A DNA stretch of 64,000 nt. It comes from Candidatus Zhuqueibacterota bacterium. GTDB taxonomy: Bacteria > Zhuqueibacterota > Zhuqueibacteria > Zhuqueibacterales > Zhuqueibacteraceae. Location of the stretch: contig JAKEEU010000280.1 of NCBI GenBank assembly GCA_022616415.1, forward strand, positions 1 through 64,000. Reading direction: 5' to 3'. Numbering within the stretch: position 1 is the first letter of the stretch; each line of letters starts with the position of its first letter. The position numbers and the translations under genes were made by a program. The notes beneath the pieces are model-generated. The model did not search any database and was not told the origin of the DNA. It saw nothing but the letters and a program-made list of their open reading frames with translations. Of the stretch, positions 15,924 to 24,117 are shown in pieces.

Positions 15924-16127
15924 TCACCGGTGGTTTTGCTCGATTTCGGCAACGGTTTCCTCAAAAGGAATGGCCTCATCGCCGGAAGCTTTGGCCGCAT
16001 CATACGCACGCAGTGTTTCCAATTCTTCAAGCTCTTCGAGCAGCTTGCGGTAGGTTTCGATGTCTAAAAGCACGCTGAGGCGCCGTCCACGCTCGTCGAC
16101 AACAAAACGTTCTTGCAACGAAATCAT
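15924..16127 (-). CDS. antitoxin-like protein
   Basis: A 67-residue acidic protein: MISLQERFVVDERGRRLSVL, then LDIETYRKLLEELEELETLR. This is the layout of small antitoxins paired with RelE- or PIN-type toxins: a short DNA-binding beta/helix start, then a charged helix and a flexible tail. The start at 16127 is chosen over 16139 because of GGAG six bases before it. No RelE-like gene follows, so the partner is either the 89-residue product downstream or lost. Confidence 0.65.
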   Translation of the reverse strand: MISLQERFVVDERGRRLSVLLDIETYRKLLEELEELETLRAYDAAKASGDEAIPFEETVAEIEQNHR

Positions 16128-16169
16128 TTTAATCTCCAAAAAGACTCGGCTTGTTCATTGCCATTTCAG

Positions 16170-16565
16170 TCACTCTTGATGGAAGCTGACAACCTTCTTA
16201 TCGTCGCTGAAGCAAACACGAAAGGCGTTGAAAATGTCTTTCCGTCCAAGCAAATTGAAACCCACGCCCAGCTTTTCTGAGAATCCAACTTCAGCCTCCA
16301 GCTCAAACTCCCCGATACGCATGGGCAGTTTCACAAACGAGGCCGGAATGAAGCTTCCATCACCAACGACAATCATGCGTTGTAAAGCTTGGCTCAAATC
16401 CAGTCCCATACCGGTTGCTTCGCGCGCTGCAAAAATAGAAAATGTGGCGCCCGAGTCCACAAAAGCCCACAACTCAAACCACTCGCCTCCATTTTGCAAC
16501 TGGAGAGGAATGATCGGCACCTGCAAGTCTTTATAAAGCGTATAGGGAAACTCTACAAGGCGCAT
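16170..16565 (-). CDS. retropepsin-like aspartic protease domain protein
   Basis: A 131-residue single-domain protein. The aspartic protease signature is AFVDSGATFSIF (residues about 34-45, DSGA in place of the more common DTGA), with the second-half glycine motif NLLGRKDIF typical of retropepsin-like folds. Such proteins act as homodimers. Its start overlaps the stop of the DUF5678-type gene by 13 bases, so the two are translated together. Substrate is unknown. Confidence 0.75.
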   Translation of the reverse strand: MRLVEFPYTLYKDLQVPIIPLQLQNGGEWFELWAFVDSGATFSIFAAREATGMGLDLSQALQRMIVVGDGSFIPASFVKLPMRIGEFELEAEVGFSEKLGVGFNLLGRKDIFNAFRVCFSDDKKVVSFHQE

Positions 16566-16762
16566 ACAAAATCCTCTGGATGCGGCACATGCAATATTGA
16601 AGGATTGATGGCCGGATGCTTTCGCCGCGCGTTGGCTCGTACTTCTTGCAGAGAATCGCCAACCAGCAGCTCTTCGTTGGCAACAGCGATATAACGACCG
16701 GCGAATTTCTCCACCAGTTCTTCAAAATGTTCCCGAATCCATTGTTGATCTTTGGTCATCAT
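16553..16762 (-). CDS. DUF5678-like small protein
   Basis: A 69-residue protein (MMTKDQQWIREHFEELVEKF, then AGRYIAVANEELLVGDSLQEV) ending HPAINPSILHVPHPEDFVCAL. This is the layout of DUF5678 proteins, which are often found next to retropepsin-like genes. ATG at 16762 is preferred over the in-frame TTG at 16774. Function is not known. Confidence 0.7.
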   Translation of the reverse strand: MMTKDQQWIREHFEELVEKFAGRYIAVANEELLVGDSLQEVRANARRKHPAINPSILHVPHPEDFVCAL

Positions 16763-16990
16763 TTTGTCACCCAAAAGATATTCCGAACTAATTGATCCAA
16801 ATTAAACCGCGCTTGGGGGTTGCGTTAAGAATAGCAACTTTCAAGCTCATTGTCAAGAAAAATTAGCATTTGCCCGCAAATCCATCCCGCATATTTTACG
16901 GCAATATCGCCCCCGAGGTTCACTTGATGAAACTTCGGCAAAAGACAATATGTTTCAATTCGTTATGTTTATCTGCCGGTAGCAGCGCTC

Positions 16991-19630
16991 TCACCGGCCC
17001 TCGGCTCTTTTCTTCAGCTCATAGAGCTTGGTGAGCGCCTCTACTGGCGTCATCGCATCAATATCCAGATGCAGCAGCTCGTTGATAATCGCCTGGGGCA
17101 AATCGATCAACGGCCTTTCGGGGCGGGACGCCACCTTATACTCCGCTCTCGGTTCTGCAACCATTTTATATGACGCCGCTGGCGGCTCATAATTTATCAT
17201 CCCCGCGTAGCGGGGCGCGGAGGTTTCGTACTGTGCCAGGATTTCCTTGGCGCGATGAATGACCGGTCGGGGCAGCCCGGCCAGCTTCGCGACTTGCACG
17301 CCATAACTTCTCGTCGCTTTGCCTGGGACCACCTGCCGCAAGAATCTGATCGCGCCTCCTTCCTCAGCGACGGTCGTGTGGAAGTTCTTCACCCGAGGGA
17401 GAATGTCTTCGAGATCGGTCAATTCATGATAGTGCGTGGCGAACAGGGTCTTAGCGCAGAGTCTGGAATGGTTGTGCAGGTATTCGACAACGGCGCGGGC
17501 AATGGAAAGCCCATCATACGTGCTCGTGCCGCGGCCGATTTCGTCCAGGATGATGAGCGATCCGGGCGTGGCGTGATGCAAGATGCTCGCCGTTTCCGCC
17601 ATCTCGATCATGAAGCTCGATTGTCCTCGGCTGATGTTGTCTTCCAAACCCACCCGGCTGAAGATGCGGTCCGTGATTCCGATAATGGCCGCCTCGGCGG
17701 GTACGAAACAGCCAATCTGGGCGAGCAGCACGATCAGCGCGACCTGCCGCAGATAGGTTGATTTCCCGGATAAATTCGGGCCGGTGAGAATCATAATTTG
17801 AATTTCGTCGTTAGAAAGATGTGCATCGTTCGGGACAAACGATTGACCCTCTGACAAACAGCGTTCGACGACCGGGTGCCGTCCGGCTTTGATGAGGAGC
17901 GTGCTTTCTTCAGTGAGTCGAGGCCGCACGTATTTGTAGCGCACGGCGGCCTCAGCCAACGCGGAGTAGACATCAAGCTCGGCCAGCGCCCGCGCCGTGG
18001 AGATCACTTCCTCCCGACGCTCACCGAGGCGACGGCAGACTTGAGAGAATAAACTGGCTTCCAACTCGAGGGCGTGATCTTGCGCGTGCGTGACAACGGA
18101 CTCGTGCTCTTTCAACTCCAGCGTGAAGAAACGCTCCCCATTCACGATCGTTTGTTTGCGGATGTAATCGGCAGGAACCAAATGCAGATTCGGCTTGGTC
18201 ACTTCCAGATAATACCCAAACACTTTATTGTAGTTCACCTTGAGCGACCGGATGCGGGTTCGAGCGCGCTCGCGAGTTTCCAAATCCGCCAAGTATCCCT
18301 TGCTGTCTTTCAGGACAGAGCGCAGTCGGTCCAGTTCTTTTGCATAACCTTCTTTGATCACTCCACCTTGATCTATAGTTGCCGGAGGATCGTCCACGAT
18401 GGCATTGGTGATGAGCTGCGCGGCCTCGCTGCACGGTTTTAATCTGGCCAATAGCGGTTGCAAAGGCGCCGGACTTCCTGCAAAGCAGGCTTGAATCTTG
18501 GGGACCAACTCCAAGCTGCGTCCCAATACAACCAACTCTCTGGGTGTAGCGATACCGCTTTTTACCCTTCCGATCAGACGTTCGAGGTCGGAGATTTGCT
18601 CGAGAGACGCCCGGAGCTGGCGCCGGGCCGTTTCGTTTCGGTAAAACCACTCGACGGCATCTTGGCGCTGGGTCAGCTCGTTTAAATTCAAGAGCGGCTG
18701 CCGGAGCCATTGTTTGAGCCGCCGGCCGCCCATCGGTGTTGTCGTGAGATCGATGACCGCGAGCAGCGAGCCGAATGCCGTTCCCGCTGTGCTTTCAAAA
18801 ATTTCCAGATTGCGTACGGTGTGCGCATCCAACGTCATGAACGCGCTGACCGCATAAGTGCTCAACCGCGTCAATTGCTCGACCGCGGCCGGTTGGGTCC
18901 GCCGAAGATATTGAATGATCGCACCCGCGGCGCGCACGGCCAGCGGAAGCTGCTCGCATCCATAAGCGGACAACGAATGCGCTTCAAAGTGATCGAGCAA
19001 AACACGTCTGGTCGTTTCCAAAGAAATTTGCTGATCTTCCAACAGCGTCACCGGCGCCAGCTCACCTGAGGCAAGCGCGGCGATGCCGGCAATTGATTGA
19101 TCATTTTGTATGAGGCTTTGCGGAAGGAGAAGCTCCGAGGGCTGCAATCGCGCCAGCTCTTCCAGCGCCGGCTCGACTGCCAGCTCGGTGGCGGCAAATT
19201 CACTGGTGGTGACATCCACATACGCGATACCAGCGCGCCCGCCCTCGATGACAAAGCTGGCGAGATAATTGTTCGTTTTTCCTTCGAGCAGCGCCGGTTC
19301 GACGACTGTGCCGGGCGTAACGATGCGGGTCACCTCTCGCTTGATGAGTGTCTTCCCCGGCGGCGTCAGTTGCTCGCAGATCGCCACCTTGTAGCCTTTG
19401 TTGACGAGCTTGCCCAGGTGATGGTGGAGTGAGTGAACCGGGATGCCTGCTAACGGGACGCGCAGGTTTTTGCCTAAATGCTTCGTCGTCAAGGTGACGC
19501 CGAGTGCACGGGAGAGGGTGATGGCATCATCATCGAACGTCTCAAAGAAATCCCCGACTTGAAAGAGCACCAGCATGTCCGGGTAACGCCGTTTGATCGC
19601 CAGATATTGTCGTCTGAGCGGTGGGGTCAT
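16991..19630 (-). CDS. mutS: DNA mismatch repair protein MutS
   Basis: Mismatch-recognition ATPase, 879 residues, full length. The mismatch-binding domain begins with the Phe-x-Glu motif in VGDFFETFDDDA. The connector, lever and clamp domains follow (ELKEHESVVTHAQ), then Walker A GPNLSGKST (about 616-624), Walker B DEIGRGTSTYDG and the C-terminal helix-turn-helix. It acts with MutL, which is not in this window. Its ATG overlaps the upstream gene's stop (ATGA), so the two are translationally coupled. Confidence 0.97.
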   Translation of the reverse strand: MTPPLRRQYLAIKRRYPDMLVLFQVGDFFETFDDDAITLSRALGVTLTTKHLGKNLRVPLAGIPVHSLHHHLGKLVNKGYKVAICEQLTPPGKTLIKREVTRIVTPGTVVEPALLEGKTNNYLASFVIEGGRAGIAYVDVTTSEFAATELAVEPALEELARLQPSELLLPQSLIQNDQSIAGIAALASGELAPVTLLEDQQISLETTRRVLLDHFEAHSLSAYGCEQLPLAVRAAGAIIQYLRRTQPAAVEQLTRLSTYAVSAFMTLDAHTVRNLEIFESTAGTAFGSLLAVIDLTTTPMGGRRLKQWLRQPLLNLNELTQRQDAVEWFYRNETARRQLRASLEQISDLERLIGRVKSGIATPRELVVLGRSLELVPKIQACFAGSPAPLQPLLARLKPCSEAAQLITNAIVDDPPATIDQGGVIKEGYAKELDRLRSVLKDSKGYLADLETRERARTRIRSLKVNYNKVFGYYLEVTKPNLHLVPADYIRKQTIVNGERFFTLELKEHESVVTHAQDHALELEASLFSQVCRRLGERREEVISTARALAELDVYSALAEAAVRYKYVRPRLTEESTLLIKAGRHPVVERCLSEGQSFVPNDAHLSNDEIQIMILTGPNLSGKSTYLRQVALIVLLAQIGCFVPAEAAIIGITDRIFSRVGLEDNISRGQSSFMIEMAETASILHHATPGSLIILDEIGRGTSTYDGLSIARAVVEYLHNHSRLCAKTLFATHYHELTDLEDILPRVKNFHTTVAEEGGAIRFLRQVVPGKATRSYGVQVAKLAGLPRPVIHRAKEILAQYETSAPRYAGMINYEPPAASYKMVAEPRAEYKVASRPERPLIDLPQAIINELLHLDIDAMTPVEALTKLYELKKRAEGR

Positions 19631-20349
19631 GTGAAGATCTCCTGCAAGATGCTTTTAATGGAGCTGAGCGCATGGTACATTCGCTCAATCTCTTCGACAC
19701 TCAGCACCGTCGTCACCGCGCCAATCTCGTGAAACGATCCGGACAAAAACGGCTGCAGAAACTGGCGCGCCCGGCGTTCATCCCGTTCATCCGAGAGCAC
19801 CAGAAACGGTTTGGAACGCTGCAGATCATAAGCATGTTTGAGCTTGGCAAGCGCCTGTTCGATTTTTCCTTTTACCTGGACTTCGAAGACGTGGCTCAAG
19901 CGCGGCGAGAACTCGCTCTCTTTCCAGACCACGTCGTATCGTTGATATTCTTTCGCGGCATATTTGCCCAGCATCCGGCCAACTTCAACCAGCATGGTTT
20001 GGATCTCGCCATGAGAGACGGCGCGTTTGGTCACGTGAGGTGAGCCTGAGGGAGGATCCAAAAGCATCTTCTCGGCTTCGGCCTGCTGCCGGCCGCTTTC
20101 CGTGAGCACCCACCGGCCTTGCAACCTTTTCAGCTCGCCTTTTTTCACCAGCCGCTCGCCAGCTCGCTGCACCAGGGTCTTCCACTGGTTCTTGCGGGTT
20201 TTCGTCCTGGCTCGCAAGTCCTTTTCTGTGAGCTGAGGGAAGTAAGGGATGAGCCGTTGGTAGAGAACCTTGACTTTCTCCTCGCCGCCGGTGGCCAGCA
20301 ACTCTTGCAGGATCGGCACCTCCAACCGAGCGCTTTCAGGAAACGCCAT
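19627..20349 (-). CDS. winged-helix / Mrr-N-like protein coupled to mutS
   Basis: A 240-residue protein. The N-terminal 90 residues (VPILQELLATGG, LVQRAGERLVKKGELKRLQGRWVLTESGR) match the winged-helix Mrr N-terminal domain. The second half (EYQRYDVVWKESEF, SHVFEVQVKGKIEQALAKLK) looks like a PD-(D/E)xK nuclease-type fold, with Asp/Val..Glu-x-Gln spacing typical of an E-x-K/Q core. DNA binding and perhaps cleavage are inferred. The ATGA overlap with mutS suggests a repair-linked role, but this could also be a restriction-type passenger. Confidence 0.65.
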   Translation of the reverse strand: MAFPESARLEVPILQELLATGGEEKVKVLYQRLIPYFPQLTEKDLRARTKTRKNQWKTLVQRAGERLVKKGELKRLQGRWVLTESGRQQAEAEKMLLDPPSGSPHVTKRAVSHGEIQTMLVEVGRMLGKYAAKEYQRYDVVWKESEFSPRLSHVFEVQVKGKIEQALAKLKHAYDLQRSKPFLVLSDERDERRARQFLQPFLSGSFHEIGAVTTVLSVEEIERMYHALSSIKSILQEIFT

Positions 20350-20369
20350 AGAGAAAAAGTCAAAATAAT

Positions 20370-20486
20370 TTAAAAAGCCGTGTGCGCAATCAACAGAATG
20401 CCGATATATCCGGCGAAGAGATTGGGCGAGTTGGCAATGATGATGTAGATGTTGATGAGGATGAAGATATGCAGGAAGTAGGCCAT
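20370..20486 (-). pseudogene. N-terminal stub of a branched-chain amino acid ABC permease (LivM-like)
   Basis: Thirty-eight codons encode MAYFLHIFILINIYIIIANS then PNLFAGYIGILLIAHTAF, the exact opening of LivM-type permeases (the family usually reads LSLNLLxGYxGxLSLAHAAF). A stop follows and the remaining 250 or so residues are absent. No other Liv genes are nearby. Confidence 0.75.
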
Positions 20487-20501
20487 GGCTCCGCCCGTCG
20501 C

Positions 20502-20677
20502 TCAGATGAACTCGACGTGTTCGGGTTTGAATCTTGTATGCGAGATGAGAAAGAGTTCGTCGTTCGTCATTTCAGGTTACGCCCACAGGGATCATCCAGC
20601 AATTGCGTGCCATAGCGCTTGAAAGCCGCGCGAAATCGTTCGAGCAGGTTTTTGCTCACCATCATTCTCTCAACCAT
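20502..20677 (-). pseudogene. decayed duplicate of the 97-residue gene upstream
   Basis: The start MVERMMVSKNLLERFRAAFK and the end EMTNDELFLISHTRFKPEHV align with the intact neighbour's MVGTMTVSKKLLDRLRAAFK and EITNDDLLFITRIATRTEAV. The middle, about 40 codons, is deleted and the two halves are out of frame. Both copies end EFI-stop. Confidence 0.75.
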
Positions 20678-20692
20678 GTTGCGCGCCAAAAC

Positions 20693-20986
20693 TCAGATAA
20701 ATTCGACAGCTTCGGTTCGTGTCGCAATTCGCGTGATGAAGAGAAGATCATCGTTAGTAATTTCAGGATCGGAACGCAAGTATTTCCAAATGGAGTTCTG
20801 GCGTTCAGTATATTCCATTTTTTCAAAATTAGGTGAGGTCAAAAGAACCTCGAAGTAACCATCAAATTCCGTTGGAAGGAAATCGACTGTGATATCAGGA
20901 TCACCCAGCACCGTGTTGCCATAGCGTTTGAACGCGGCACGCAAGCGGTCGAGAAGTTTTTTGCTTACCGTCATAGTCCCAACCAT
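20693..20986 (-). CDS. hypothetical 97-residue protein
   Basis: A soluble, charged protein: MVGTMTVSKKLLDRLRAAFK, a middle with ITVDFLPTEFDGYFEVLLTS, and an end EITNDDLLFITRIATRTEAV. No family recognised. GGAG lies 7 bases before ATG 20986, and the partner pseudogene begins at the matching place, which supports this start. The gene exists as a tandem pair with one decayed copy downstream. Confidence 0.6.
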   Translation of the reverse strand: MVGTMTVSKKLLDRLRAAFKRYGNTVLGDPDITVDFLPTEFDGYFEVLLTSPNFEKMEYTERQNSIWKYLRSDPEITNDDLLFITRIATRTEAVEFI

Positions 20987-21211
20987 GTCATAACTCCATC
21001 GTTAGATCGAACATGCCTTCTCCTCAGATAGCCTTGCAAAAATATAACACTCTCCAAACGCATACGCAACACTTTTTTTCGCAGTCCACAATTCGAGATC
21101 ATAAAAATACCCCACAGAATACTCCTTTCGGGAGATGACACTACCCCCAGTTTGTGTTTATATTGCAATGTGATTCAAGGCAACACGGCGAGCTTAAAGA
21201 AAAAAACTCCG

Positions 21212-21451
21212 ATGAAACAAACGACGATCACTTACGAGATCAAAATAAAGGAACATCTTGACAGTCATTGGTCAGAGTGGCTGGGCGGTATGAGGTTGAC
21301 TTATGCAGAGAATGATGAAACAGTTCTCACCGGCGCGATTCGCGACCAAGCCGCGCTGTACGGCATTTTGGACAAACTGCGCGATCTGGGCGTGACGCTG
21401 CTCTCGGTGCAACGCGTCGCGATCAGTAACCAGTCCCCATCAGTAAGTTAG
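21212..21451 (+). CDS. conserved hypothetical small protein
   Basis: A 79-residue protein, MKQTTITYEIKIKEHLDSHW followed by SEWLGGMRLTYAENDETVLT and ALYGILDKLRDLGVTLLSVQ. This pattern (ITYEIxxxxHLDxxWSxWL...DQAALYGxLxKLRDLGxxLLSV) is a widespread uncharacterised family in Chloroflexota, cyanobacteria and others. Function is unknown. The frame runs 20 codons upstream, but the family starts here. Confidence 0.75.
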   Translation: MKQTTITYEIKIKEHLDSHWSEWLGGMRLTYAENDETVLTGAIRDQAALYGILDKLRDLGVTLLSVQRVAISNQSPSVS

Positions 21452-21457
21452 CGATTA

Positions 21458-22051
21458 TTATATAAGCTTTTTCTGAACCTTTTCAGCCAACAATTTGAAT
21501 TCCTGACTCGGCCAGAACTGAGAAAAGAGCACGTCATCCTGATGGACGGGAAATTCCACTTCAATCACGCCATCCTGAAATTTTTCCGTGATCCCCCATC
21601 GACTCAAAAAATTCAAGATTTTTCTGTTTGCCGGATGCACCTCGGCTATGAGCGTGTGAATACCTTGCAATCTGGCGAGGCAGTAAAGAAGACAAAACAA
21701 GGTCGTGCCGATCCTTTTATTCTGATAGGCGTCAATCACTTCGATGCTTATTTCGGCGCTTGGCGGATGCTGCCGGCTCCGCACAAATCGCGCTGTGCCC
21801 ACTAACGGCTGCTCGGAAAGCGAGAGGTCAATAGCGCACCACGCGACATGCCGGCTTTGATCGACTTCTGTAAAATACCGCAGCATTTCTTCGCTGAAGT
21901 AGTCAATCGAAATGAAAAACCTGGACAGCCGTGACTCAAAAGACAAGCGATTGAAGGCGGCGTGCAAACATTCGCGGTCATTGGGAGTCACCGGTCTGAA
22001 AAGAATGCGCGTCCCGTCTTCAATTTCCATTTCGAAGGTGGCAACTGTCAT
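21458..22051 (-). CDS. GNAT-family N-acetyltransferase
   Basis: Acetyl-CoA-dependent acyltransferase, 197 residues. The N-terminal GNAT strand is RILFRPVTPNDRECLHAAFN. The acetyl-CoA binding motif is seen as YQNKRIGTTLFCLL, with Q/R-x-x-G-x-G/A reduced to QNKRIG. The motif-B end is HPANRKILNFLSRWGITEK. Related stand-alone domains modify proteins or small molecules; the acceptor is unknown. It stands alone, converging with the small gene at 21212-21451 with only 6 bases between the stops. Confidence 0.85.
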   Translation of the reverse strand: MTVATFEMEIEDGTRILFRPVTPNDRECLHAAFNRLSFESRLSRFFISIDYFSEEMLRYFTEVDQSRHVAWCAIDLSLSEQPLVGTARFVRSRQHPPSAEISIEVIDAYQNKRIGTTLFCLLYCLARLQGIHTLIAEVHPANRKILNFLSRWGITEKFQDGVIEVEFPVHQDDVLFSQFWPSQEFKLLAEKVQKKLI

Positions 22052-22679
22052 TTTTTCTCATGCCCTGTCGTACTAATGACAAAACAACTATTATGCCATC
22101 AAGGGAGGAAAATCAATCCATGGGATTTGAAGTTACACGAAAAATCTGTGCGCATGCGATATTGAACACGTTTGAATTTACACAATCGTAATCAACCCGA
22201 CAAAATCGTATCGGAAGATGTATTGGCATGACTTGTGAGCAGCCGTGAACGACAGGGAATCGACCTTGTCGTCCGGACTTTGCAAAGCATTGTCAAAATT
22301 TTTCGGCTACGGCCGCGCAAGCGAAATTGACGATAACCTTCCAAAAGCGCTTTGCTTAAAATGCTTGCGGCAAAATTTTTTAGGCGCAGAGTCAATGGCG
22401 CGGCAAACAATTTGCTTAAACACCCATTGTTCTGGCATGCGCGATATCAAGGGGGACGGTGTTTATTTACTGCCTGCAAGCGAAATGATTTGGACTTCTA
22501 TTCTGACCGTTCCGCCGCCACTGAGTGTGGTTCCTTCAGTCACAGCACATTCACTCATTAAAATCTTACACCTCGAAAAAAAACACCGAGATTATTGGCC
22601 GTGGTTACGATGACGGCATTCGCGCAGGCAACGTATTCGAGGTCAATCGCAAGAAAACCAATTTTCCAAGAGGGATAAT
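22052..22679. other. 628-base gap without a recognisable gene
   Basis: Several short frames exist on both strands (longest about 122 codons on plus), but none has a ribosome site, family resemblance or codon use like the neighbours. The last 15 bases carry AAGAGGGATAAT before the STAS gene. I see no long inverted repeat here, unlike most other long gaps. Confidence 0.5.
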
Positions 22680-23015
22680 ATGCAAGTCACCATCGACAAG
22701 CGTGAAGGCTTCGTTGTTCTCAAATTAAAGGGAAGATCCGATGCCGCCACCTCCAATATGCTGGGAGAAAAACTTCTGGCGCTGGTCGGCGGCGGCGAAA
22801 AGCGTTTCGTGGTCGAATTCTCCAATTTAGAATACATCAGCGGCGCCGGGCTGAGGATGTTGCTGCTGGTGGCGAAGAGATTGAAGAGCGCCAATGGCAA
22901 GATCGTTCTTTTCGCCCTGAAGGGCCAGGTCAAGGAGGTTTTTGAGATTGCAGGTTTTTCTGCCATCTTTTTCATTCACCGCTCTCTGGAAGAAGCAATC
23001 AAAGCTTTGTCATAG
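22680..23015 (+). CDS. STAS-domain anti-sigma factor antagonist
   Basis: A 111-residue single STAS domain (MQVTIDKREGFVVLKLKGRS; FSNLEYISGAGLRMLLLVAK). The conserved phosphoacceptor Ser is S54 in YISGAGLRM. Such proteins bind anti-sigma factor kinases and are switched off by Ser phosphorylation (SpoIIAA/RsbV type). No kinase or phosphatase partner gene is adjacent, so its partners lie elsewhere. The ribosome site is AAGAGGG. It may share a transcript with the patatin gene 78 bases downstream. Confidence 0.9.
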   Translation: MQVTIDKREGFVVLKLKGRSDAATSNMLGEKLLALVGGGEKRFVVEFSNLEYISGAGLRMLLLVAKRLKSANGKIVLFALKGQVKEVFEIAGFSAIFFIHRSLEEAIKALS

Positions 23016-23093
23016 ACTGACAAAGCCGGATTTGCTCATGAAAACCTTTCCAGTGCTCAAGTCCGATTTTCACTTCGTGTGTGCATTGTTGCC

Positions 23094-24029
23094 ATGATCA
23101 ATAGCCAAAACACAACCTCCGCTCAGCGCCCCCGGGTTGGGGTGGTGCTGGCGAGTGGAAATATCAAAGCTTTCGCCGCCATTCCGCTTTTTGAGTTTTT
23201 GGACGAGGTCCAAGTTACGGTCGATTTGCTGCTGGGATGCAGCGGCGGCAGCATCGTGGCAGCTTTGCGAGGCGCCGGATACGATACCGCACAAATGCGC
23301 GGCATGATCAAGGAATTTTTGGACAGAAAACTTTTTGCGTCCATCGATTATCGCGCCGTGCTGGGATTGACCAATCTGCCTTTTGGCCGATTCAATAAAA
23401 CTTCCAGCCTGGTGAAGCCGCACCGTTTGCAGCAAGTTTATCGCTGCGTTTTCAAGGATCTGCGATTAGAAGACCTTCATCCCGCGACCCTTTTGCAAAT
23501 AACCGATATGCAAACGGGTGAAGGGTTGGCATTGGATAAGGGCCTGGTCGCCGATGCCGTTTACGCCAGCGGCGCGATCTTTCCGCTTTTGCCGCCTTTA
23601 TTGATGGATGGAAAGTGGCTAGCCGATGGTCTTTACACCTCTCCCCTGCCGGTGATGGAAGCGGTTAAACGCGGCATGGATGTGATCATTGCCGTCATTT
23701 TTGAGGATCCCATTCATTCCGAGTCGAGGAAATTTAGCTCGCGCTTCTACAATTACATCAAGATTCAGGCGCGAACCCTCATGCGCTTCCAGCTCGCCCT
23801 GTCCATTGATTTGCACGACTACGAAATTATCATCATCAAAGTGCCTTTCAAAAAAAACATCCACATGTGGGACGTGGAGGAAATTCCGGCAATCCTGGAA
23901 ACCGGCAGCAAAGCAGTCGATGAGAAAAAAGCTGATATCCTTGCGGCGATAAAAAATTTTGCCCATAAAAAGGTCAAACTTCTTGCACTGATGGCAATTT
24001 GCCTCTTACAGTTTGCCGCATGCCGTTAA
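23094..24029 (+). CDS. patatin-like phospholipase, divergent oxyanion loop
   Basis: Predicted lipid acyl hydrolase with a Ser-Asp dyad, 311 residues from ATG 23094 (a GTG at 23079 is also possible; neither has a strong ribosome site). The nucleophile elbow is GCSGGS (S50). The catalytic Asp is in LADGLYTSPLP (about D178, DGL replacing the usual DGG/A). The glycine-rich oxyanion loop before the nucleophile, normally GGGxxG, reads ASGNIKAF, so activity may differ. The C-terminus ends in a hydrophobic stretch (LLALMAICLLQFAAC). It lies 88 bases before efflux operon B on the same strand. Confidence 0.85.
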   Translation: MINSQNTTSAQRPRVGVVLASGNIKAFAAIPLFEFLDEVQVTVDLLLGCSGGSIVAALRGAGYDTAQMRGMIKEFLDRKLFASIDYRAVLGLTNLPFGRFNKTSSLVKPHRLQQVYRCVFKDLRLEDLHPATLLQITDMQTGEGLALDKGLVADAVYASGAIFPLLPPLLMDGKWLADGLYTSPLPVMEAVKRGMDVIIAVIFEDPIHSESRKFSSRFYNYIKIQARTLMRFQLALSIDLHDYEIIIIKVPFKKNIHMWDVEEIPAILETGSKAVDEKKADILAAIKNFAHKKVKLLALMAICLLQFAACR

Positions 24030-24117
24030 AGCAAGATTCCAAGCTATTTCTTCTCGCCCCTGAACATAAAGCCAAGAACAATATTCTCACACCACTTCGA
24101 CAAGGGAGAGACGAACT

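Noticed and set aside
22245..22613. 122-codon plus-strand frame before the STAS gene
   Set aside because: No ribosome site, mixed composition and no family resemblance; treated as non-coding.
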